Below are positions 1-7,800 of a DNA stretch of 64,000 nt, one piece after another. The translations under genes were made by a program, and so were the position numbers. The stretch comes from Reichenbachiella faecimaris (GTDB lineage: Bacteria > Bacteroidota > Bacteroidia > Cytophagales > Cyclobacteriaceae): positions 594,161 through 658,160 of the forward strand of contig NZ_FWYF01000002.1 in assembly GCF_900176375.1 (NCBI RefSeq), written 5' to 3'. How positions within the stretch are numbered: position 1 is the first letter of the stretch; every line of letters begins with the position of its first letter. A model generated the notes under the pieces. That model was not told the origin of the DNA. It saw nothing but the letters and a program-made list of their open reading frames with translations, and made no database searches.

Positions 1-1
1 G

Positions 2-730
2 GGTCAGGCTGGCTTATGGGCGGTCAACACGCGTTTTTCGTGCTTGTCCATGATCAATGATGACTACAGCTTCGAGCCCAAGTGGCAACCTTCCTTCATT
101 TCAGATCTGGTGCCAGAAGACCGTTGCCACCTCAACGGAATGGCCATGAAAAACGGCCATCCTGAATTTGTAACGAGCCTGGGCACTACTAATAGTGCCT
201 TTGGGTGGAGGGAAAATAAAGCCAAAGGAGGGGCCATGATTCATGTACCAAGTGGGGAAATCCTAACAACAGGTCTTGCCATGCCGCACTCGCCAAGATT
301 AGAAGGAAACAAACTTTTTGCCCTACTATCAGCCACTGGAGAATTGATCGAAGTAGATCAACAAAGTGGAAAATATGAAGTGGTGACAAAGATCCCTGGA
401 TTTGTTCGAGGCATGTCTCGTTATGGTAATTTACTGTTTATTGGTCTATCTAAAATGAGGAAATCCAGTCCTACTTTCAAAGACCTTCCGATTGCTCAGG
501 AATCCATTTTTCCCGGGATAGTAGTTGTAGATGCCAATACTGGAAAAATCGTAGGGCACATCAAATACGAAACCAGTCTGGAAGAAATTTATGATGTGAA
601 AATTATTAGTGGTATGCTGCGCCCAGGGATTATGGGGGTAAATACTGACGATCATCGCAATGGTCTATCTCTACCTACACAAGGGTTTTGGGCTGTTCCT
701 GAAGAACCAAAAAAAATCGAGAGTGAATGA
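2..730 (+). CDS. TIGR03032/DUF4915-type protein, 5' end outside window
   Basis: The reading frame is open to the first base, so this is the C-terminal ~242 residues of a longer protein. The first visible residues (GLWAVNTRFSCL, then PEDRCHLNG about 25 residues later) are the hallmark of the TIGR03032 family, so the TTG at 44 is not a genuine start. Family members are soluble, probably beta-propeller-like proteins of unknown biochemical function, often found near or fused to TPR proteins. The stop overlaps the next gene's start (ATGA at 727-730), which implies translational coupling to the TPR-glycosyltransferase-like gene and a shared role. No signal peptide can be assessed. The family call is from motif memory; function is unknown. 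Confidence 0.75.
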   Translation, partial: GQAGLWAVNTRFSCLSMINDDYSFEPKWQPSFISDLVPEDRCHLNGMAMKNGHPEFVTSLGTTNSAFGWRENKAKGGAMIHVPSGEILTTGLAMPHSPRLEGNKLFALLSATGELIEVDQQSGKYEVVTKIPGFVRGMSRYGNLLFIGLSKMRKSSPTFKDLPIAQESIFPGIVVVDANTGKIVGHIKYETSLEEIYDVKIISGMLRPGIMGVNTDDHRNGLSLPTQGFWAVPEEPKKIESE

Positions 731-3700
731 TCTCAGGCAAAGCTTATTACGATCAGTTGCTTCAAGAGGCTACATTGGCTCATCAGTCAGGTGACCTAAC
801 CAAGGCCATCTCGCTTTACAAACAATTGACGCTTGATATGAGTAGCCAGCCCGAACCCTATCATAGGCTCGCTTTGATACACGCTCAGAAGGGTCAGTAC
901 AAAGAAGCGATTCCTTGGTTCGAAAAAGCAGTGGACATACATCCTAACCATCCTGCCTACAAAACCAATTTTGCAGAAACACTTCAGCGACTGAATCAAA
1001 ATGAAAGAGCTATCCAGTTGCTACGTCAAGCCCTTGAAATAGATAAGGAATTTCTGGAAGCTCAACAAAAATTAGGCACCATTCTAAAGAAAATTGGTCA
1101 ATACGAAGAAGCCTCAACCTTATTCAAATCCATTATTGAAAAGGAATCTAAATTCTACCCTGCTTTCTTTCAGCTTGGCACTTTGATGCTGGAAACAGGA
1201 AACTACAAATCGGCTAAAAAATATCTGAAATCATCGGTAACGCTCAATTCCAAATCAGTTAAAGCATTAAATAATTTGGCCATAGCCCATCAAGAATGGG
1301 ATGAATTTGACGAGGCCATAGCCTGCCATGAAAAAGCTTTGGCAGTTGACCCACAGTATGTTGATAGTTTACAGAATCTGGCATTGATTTATGAAAAAAC
1401 TGGCCATCCTGATAAAGCTAAAGCACTATGGCTTCGACAAGCTCATTTGAAAGGAGCCGACCCATTGATCAGCTGGAAAGCCGAAATACTAGAGCCTTCT
1501 ATTTTTCAATCCACTTCGGAAATAGATCAATTCCGAAAACAAGTGCTTGATCAACTCAAATGGATTAAATCCAAGAAAATCAATCTAGACGCAGATCAGT
1601 TGACCAAATTAGATATCTATCCGCCAGCTGGCTTGATCTATCAGGGGAAAAATGATCTGGAAATCAAAAAAGCATACAGCGAACTTTTCAGTGGTATCCC
1701 AAAAGCCACCTTACCAACTACCCCAAACACGAAACCACAGGTAGGTTTTGTGGTGACAGGAGGCCATGAAGGAGTGTTTGTCAAATGCATGCGAGGTTTG
1801 ATCAATCACCTTTCGACTGAAAAGATGGACATTACCATAATTTGTAGTCTTCCAAATGGTGAAAAAATCGTGAAGCCAGCCATTGAAAACCCAGCCATCA
1901 AGTTTGTCAGCTTACCTAAGTCCCTTGGACAATGTGTTCATCTATTGGTTTCCTTAAATTTTGACTTTCTACATTACTGGGAAGTAGGTACAGATGCCTA
2001 CAACTATTTCATCCCCTACTTCAAACCAGCTAGGGTACAAGCAACATCCTGGGGCTGGCCCATCACTTCTGGTATTGCTACCATGGATTATTTTATTTCT
2101 TGCAAGGGGTTAGATGAAGAAGTCGACCAAAAAGCCTACAGTGAAAAGGTGATCCTTTTTGATCGACTGCCATCATACTATCATTCGCCAGAAGTCCCAG
2201 ACCTCAATGGAACAAGATCAGATTTTGGAATTGATGAAAAGTGTCACTTGTACTTGTGCACACAAAATGTAAAAAAAATCCACCCTGATTTTGATCAAAT
2301 CACAAAGGGAATCCTCGCCAAGGACGACAAAGCTTTTGTCGTGTTTCTGGGGGATAAGCATCAGGTGATCAATGATGCATTAAACCAGCGGCTCAACAAG
2401 AATTGCGCCCCTTATTCTGATAGAATAGTAGTGTTAGATCGTCAAGACAAAGCAGGCTATTTCAACCTATTGAATTTAGCTGATGTCATACTTGATACAT
2501 TGTATTACAATGGCGGAGCCAATACAAATGCAGATGCCTTTGCGTTAAATAAACCAGTGGTGACTATGCCTGTCGATTTTCATCGTGGTCGATATACAGC
2601 TACCGCCTATAAGCAAATGGGATTTGAAGATTTGATAGCTTACTCAATAGATGACTATGTAGGCTTGGCTACCAAACTCACAAGCGACCCATCATTCTAT
2701 CAGATGGCGGTAGAAAAAATAGCCAGCACCAAAAGCCAGTTCTTTGAAGACAAACAAGCAGTAGTTGAATTAGAAAATTTCATTCTTTCTTGTTTTCAAA
2801 ACCCTAAAAAAGAATTGGTAGAGACTGTAGAAAGTGTACTGGACAAGGCTCGTATAGCTGGTGAAAAAGGAGATATCAAAACAAGTCTTGAACTACTAGA
2901 TGATTGCTTAAAGACTCATCCAAAATCAGCCCTGGTTTGGATGCAAAAAGGACTGTATCATAAAGCCCTCCAACAATGGCAACCTGCTTTTGACTCCTTG
3001 AATAACGCCAGACAATTGGATGGAAGCCAGGCAGAAATATTGAAAAAATTTGCAGAATTGCTCTGCGATTTGGGCAAAGGCAAAGATGCTTTTATTGCCT
3101 ATCAAAAAGCATTAAAACTCAACCCTGAAGACCCAGAAACACTTAACAATTTTGGTGGGCTGCTGATAGAAAACAGACAATTTGAAGACGCCATTCCATT
3201 GCTAAAAAAGTCTATAGAAATTGATCCAAACCAACGTTCTGCCTTTATCAATCTGGGTATGGCCTATGAGCAAGTCAGCAACATCAAATCAGCCATATCC
3301 ACATATAGCAGCATAGTGAACAAAATGCCAGCAGATGATTTATTCAAACTTCATATTGAGACACTGTGCCCGACCATTGTGGCAAGCAAAGATGAAATAG
3401 AAAGCTATCAATCACATGCCATCAAAACCCTTAATACATTCGAATCACTAATTCCAGACACGCTTTCTCCTAATGAATTGATAAAAGGCTCAGCTTTTCC
3501 ATCCTTCAACCTTACCTATCACGGCTACAATATCAAAGAAATCCATTCGTCGTGGGGAGCATTTTATGCTAAGCGGATCAAGCCCATCAGTCTGGGGCCT
3601 AAGAACCCTAAACCTAAGATTGGATTTTTAGTCACACATGGACATGAAGGCGTTTTTATAAAGGGTGGCTGCGGCCTGATCAAGCAATTGTCATCAGACC

Positions 3701-4689
3701 AGTTGGATATTGTTGTTCTAATGAATGGAGAAGAAGCCAGGCAAAAAATCAAAAATTTTATTGACCGAACGGATATCACCTATCAACCCTTTAGTAAAAA
3801 CCTGGAACAGGCAGTAAAAGAAATTGCAACGCTCAACCTTGACTTTCTATACTACTGGGAAGTTGGGTCTGATGTGCTCAATTATTTTCTCCCTTTTTAT
3901 CAATTGGGTAAAATCCAAATGTTAAGCTGGGGCAGCCCATTTACTTCTGGCAATCCACGGATACAATATTATCTGGCTTCGAAGTGGGTAGAAAGTCAGA
4001 ATTACGCTGATCACTACACGGAAGGAGTTGTCCTTTTTGATCCACTTGTTTATTACTATTACCCTATTCAAAAGCCTACTATATCCAAAACGCGAACGGA
4101 TTTTGGTCTGCCAGCCGATAAAAAATTATATCTATGCATACAAGCTGCCAGCAAAATTCATCCTGATATGGATTTGATGCTCAAAGGCATCCTAGAAAAA
4201 GATGATCAGGCCGTAATTGCCCTAAGTATGCCTGAACATGAAGCCATCCTAAAAGGATTAAGACAGCGTTTCGAACGCACCATCGGCCCCAAGGCTAATC
4301 GCATTTTATTCGTCCCAAAAGTCTCACTTGAAGACTATCCACAGCGCATCGCTCTAGCTGATGTTTGTTTGGACACGCCACATTATGCAGGCTTCAATAC
4401 GACCTATGAGACACTGCAAATGGGAACGCCCGTTGTTACGTTGCCAGGGGAATTCCAGCGTGGCAAATATACAGAGGCTATTTATCGTATGACAGGCCTG
4501 GATAGGTACATTCCAAAAAGTGAAGATGAATATGTAGATATGGCCGTTCGGCTTGCAAATGACTCGGCATACAGGGAGAAACTCATCCAAAAGTTTAATT
4601 CAAATTCATACCACCTTTTTGAACAACGTGAAATTGTAGACCAAATAGAGTCCTTCCTTTTGAACGCTTTTTCCTCAATATTACGATAG
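727..4689 (+). CDS. Duplicated TPR + GT41/SPINDLY-like glycosyltransferase protein
   Basis: This 1320-residue cytoplasmic-looking protein is made of two tandem copies of one architecture. Copy 1 has about six TPR helix pairs (residues ~5-240) and a catalytic-type region (~335-690). Copy 2 has about four TPRs (~700-860) and a second such region (~960-1315). Both catalytic halves carry a Rossmann start with GFxVTxGHEGVF (H347, H973), a K-I-H-P motif where O-GlcNAc transferases have their UDP-binding lysine (K517, K1143), an ADVxLDT segment and a GxNTxxxxxxxxxPVVTxP segment (~596 and ~1221). These match the O-GlcNAc transferase/SPINDLY (GT41) fold. The His of the NGH motif of human OGT is not conserved in either half. 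It is coupled to the upstream TIGR03032 gene, and the giant surface protein follows 132 bp later, so that protein is a candidate substrate (inference). Confidence 0.8.
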   Translation: MISGKAYYDQLLQEATLAHQSGDLTKAISLYKQLTLDMSSQPEPYHRLALIHAQKGQYKEAIPWFEKAVDIHPNHPAYKTNFAETLQRLNQNERAIQLLRQALEIDKEFLEAQQKLGTILKKIGQYEEASTLFKSIIEKESKFYPAFFQLGTLMLETGNYKSAKKYLKSSVTLNSKSVKALNNLAIAHQEWDEFDEAIACHEKALAVDPQYVDSLQNLALIYEKTGHPDKAKALWLRQAHLKGADPLISWKAEILEPSIFQSTSEIDQFRKQVLDQLKWIKSKKINLDADQLTKLDIYPPAGLIYQGKNDLEIKKAYSELFSGIPKATLPTTPNTKPQVGFVVTGGHEGVFVKCMRGLINHLSTEKMDITIICSLPNGEKIVKPAIENPAIKFVSLPKSLGQCVHLLVSLNFDFLHYWEVGTDAYNYFIPYFKPARVQATSWGWPITSGIATMDYFISCKGLDEEVDQKAYSEKVILFDRLPSYYHSPEVPDLNGTRSDFGIDEKCHLYLCTQNVKKIHPDFDQITKGILAKDDKAFVVFLGDKHQVINDALNQRLNKNCAPYSDRIVVLDRQDKAGYFNLLNLADVILDTLYYNGGANTNADAFALNKPVVTMPVDFHRGRYTATAYKQMGFEDLIAYSIDDYVGLATKLTSDPSFYQMAVEKIASTKSQFFEDKQAVVELENFILSCFQNPKKELVETVESVLDKARIAGEKGDIKTSLELLDDCLKTHPKSALVWMQKGLYHKALQQWQPAFDSLNNARQLDGSQAEILKKFAELLCDLGKGKDAFIAYQKALKLNPEDPETLNNFGGLLIENRQFEDAIPLLKKSIEIDPNQRSAFINLGMAYEQVSNIKSAISTYSSIVNKMPADDLFKLHIETLCPTIVASKDEIESYQSHAIKTLNTFESLIPDTLSPNELIKGSAFPSFNLTYHGYNIKEIHSSWGAFYAKRIKPISLGPKNPKPKIGFLVTHGHEGVFIKGGCGLIKQLSSDQLDIVVLMNGEEARQKIKNFIDRTDITYQPFSKNLEQAVKEIATLNLDFLYYWEVGSDVLNYFLPFYQLGKIQMLSWGSPFTSGNPRIQYYLASKWVESQNYADHYTEGVVLFDPLVYYYYPIQKPTISKTRTDFGLPADKKLYLCIQAASKIHPDMDLMLKGILEKDDQAVIALSMPEHEAILKGLRQRFERTIGPKANRILFVPKVSLEDYPQRIALADVCLDTPHYAGFNTTYETLQMGTPVVTLPGEFQRGKYTEAIYRMTGLDRYIPKSEDEYVDMAVRLANDSAYREKLIQKFNSNSYHLFEQREIVDQIESFLLNAFSSILR

Positions 4690-4745
4690 GATTAATTTTA
4701 TATTTAGTTTGACAATAAAGAGAATATAAATTCGTATATTTATCA

Positions 4746-4759
4746 TTGGCTTCGGCCAA
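4746..4759 (+). promoter_or_regulatory. UUCG-tetraloop hairpin between TPR-GT and giant gene
   Basis: A 5-bp stem TTGGC/GCCAA closes a TTCG loop, giving the very stable C(UUCG)G tetraloop. It lies 57 nt after the upstream stop and 62 nt before the next ATG. No T-run follows, so it may be an mRNA-stabilising 5' leader hairpin rather than a terminator. A TTTG (4708-4711) and TATATTTA (4735-4742) upstream resemble a Bacteroidota promoter (TTTG / TAnnTTTG), but the 23-nt spacing is longer than usual, so the promoter is uncertain. Confidence 0.4.
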
Positions 4760-4821
4760 ACAACGCTAGAGAGAAAGGGAGTTACAAATTTAAAACTGGG
4801 TTCTACTTACCCTAACTGGAT

Positions 4822-7800
4822 ATGGACTACCAAAATTACCTCTATCTGGAATACAGAAGGACGCTTCGCAAATTCCGAAAACTACAACTCCGCTTCGAAA
4901 AAAGAATCTCCAAAGATACTTTTCAAGACCTTACTGCGCGAAGGCGTTATAAAATTCTGACGCAGCTTCGCAAGCTCAAACAAAAAATAGAACAACTCAC
5001 TAGCCGCTTAAAACTCGCTGCGGCTGGAGGTTCTTTGGCCTTCAGCATGGCCATGGCACCCGATATCAACGCCCAACAAGCTGCGGCAGCAAGTGGTGTG
5101 CCTGGAACCCCAAAATACCTTACCGCAGACAAGACGCTTGTCAATGACGAAACCACGGGAGCTCAAGAGGCACCCGAAGTCAGCTATAACAATGACGGCA
5201 ACTTCGTTGTTATCTGGGAGGATAATGGAGAAAATATTCATGGCAAGGCATACGGAGGGGATGTAGATCAAAGTCTTAGCTTTGATGTGGTAGAAGGGAT
5301 CAATATTAATGATGCCGCTGTAGCCCTCAATGATGAAGATCAATTTATCGTGGTTTGGGCAGAAGACGATGGTGGCAGACCCCCTGCCGAATATGAGATC
5401 AAGTACATGCGCTACGAAGTGGAGGATGGCGCAATCACAAATGATGGCCCCTTTACGGTAGCCTCTGGTTCCAATGGCATGGGTGAGGTAGATGTAGCCA
5501 TGGATGCCTCTGGAAATTTCGTAATAGTCTGGGAAGAAAACGGGGCTTATAATGAAGAAATTAAAGCCAAATATTACACTTCCGATAATTCTTCGAAAGA
5601 AGAGTTGGCTGTTAGTCAAACCCCTACACGTAGCCATACAGATCCCTCAATAGACCTGGATGAGGAAGGAAACTTCATTGTTGTATGGAAATCTATTGAT
5701 GGTTCAGGTACTACTTATAGTGTAATAAACGGAAGAAAGTATCACGAAGGCACTCCAGATGACGATACATTTATCGTACATTCAGCCACAGATTATGATG
5801 ACGGCACCAAGGTCAAAACACCTGATGTAGACCTCAACGGAGACGGTGGGTTTGTGGTCGCTTGGGAATATGAAGACTATATAGGATCATCCGAATATAT
5901 CAGAGCACAAATATTTGATGGTGAAGGCTCCCCTCAGGTAGATGGCGACATCTCTGTGGCCGGATTCCAAAATACTACAAACCCAAAAATAGCTGCCGAC
6001 AAAGACGGCGGGTTTGCAGTCGTCTACAACACCTATGAATATTCAGGCAATCAAAGCATCAAAGGAAGCAGATACAATCGATTTGGTGACGAAATAGAAT
6101 CCTGGGATTTTTACAACGAAGGTGATGAAGGCAATGTAGCCAGTCATCCAGCCATAGGCATGAACGACAGAGGCGATTTTGTAGTCGCTTGGGAAGACAA
6201 TCTGAATTCACTTGCCGACGGAGAATGTCCAGAAGGTGCCGATTGTGACGGCAGTGCCATATACTTCAAGAGATATCAGGACGGTGAGAACCAACCCTAC
6301 AATATCCTAGACTCAGAGATCATTAACACGTACACTTCTGGAGTTCAGAACAACCCAGCCATAGCCAAAGATGGAGATGGCAACTACATAGTGGTTTGGG
6401 AGGGTAGTTGGGATCCTGCCTATGAGTCAGGTTATGGCATCATGGGTCAGCGATTTTACGCTGATGGCACCAAAAACGGAGAAGAATTTCATATCAATAC
6501 GACGACTACCAACAGCCAACGTGATCCTGATGTAGCATCAAATGCGAATGGTCAATTCATCGTCACATGGAAAGGGGATGCAGGAAATTCTTCGTTCGGC
6601 ATCTTTGCTCAAATGTACAACGCTGCTGGGGAAGCCAATGGAACTGAGATTCGTGTAGATGACGAAACAACTGGTTTTTTCAACCATTATAATCCATCCG
6701 TAGCTATGGATAATGATGGAAACGCTATTATAATCTATGTTGAAGACTACTCCCAGGATATTTTAAAAGCAAGAAGAATAAATACAGATGCGACAACTGA
6801 CGGAGATGAGTTCAAAATTGATGCTTATACTTTTAGTGGGGAAAGAAACTATCCAGACATAGCATTAAATAATGATGGTAGTTTTGTAGCTACATTCGGC
6901 AGAGAATCTGGAGGAGAAGAGCACACTTATTATCGCAGGTTTGATGCTGAAGACTCACCTTTGGATGCCAATGATGTTAGAATTTCTGGTGGCACATCAA
7001 GTGCAACACGTCGTCAATCTATAGTAATGGATGACGATGGCAATTTTGCCATCGTCTATACAGAGTATTATGAAGATAATTCCGCTGTTTTGGTAAGTAA
7101 GTTTACAAAGGAAGGCTCCATAATTTTTGAGGATGTAGAACTCACCAACAACGCTCCAAATGACTTTGTTCCGTCTGTTGATACAAACAATCTTGGCGAA
7201 GTAGCCATCACTTGGGAAGAACGCTGGGATGGCGACATCACTCCTGTATCAATACTTGACATTGAAGGAGAAATTTTTGTTGAATATTATTATCCATTTG
7301 GTTCTTCCAGTATAGGCTCCTTCCCCACACTAATAATTAATGAAAATAGTGAAGTAACGATCACAAGGGCCAAATCAGGAGAAATTCATGGGGCAAGTTT
7401 CGCTAAACCACTCGAAGTCAACATAGACGCTGGCAATGAGTTTATTGTCAACTCGACAACGACCAATACACAAGAAAAACCAGATGTCGCACAAAACGAA
7501 AACGGTGACTTTGTAGTGGTTTGGAGAGATTATAGTAATTCTTCTTATCCAGCTGTTCGAGCACAACGCTACAACAAAGAAGGCATACGCCAAGGATCCG
7601 AAATAAAAGTAAACAGCAGCACGATGAGTAGTTTGGATGATCCGGAAGTGGCTCTGAACGACAACGGCAATTTTATGGTCGTCTGGACAGAATATAGTGT
7701 TGTAGGAGGTGAAAGTGATGATATACTGGGAAGGGTTTTTGATTGGGATGGTACTGAGCTTATGACAGAATCAATCATAAACGAAGAAACAAACTATAAT

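Noticed and set aside
44-730. TTG at 44 as the start of the first gene
   Set aside because: The frame continues upstream to base 2 with family-conserved residues (GLWAVNTRFSCL), so the gene is truncated by the window edge.
5008-5637. 209-residue antisense open frame inside the giant gene
   Set aside because: It lies opposite a strongly supported coding region, has no recognisable motif, and is explained by codon bias of the sense strand.
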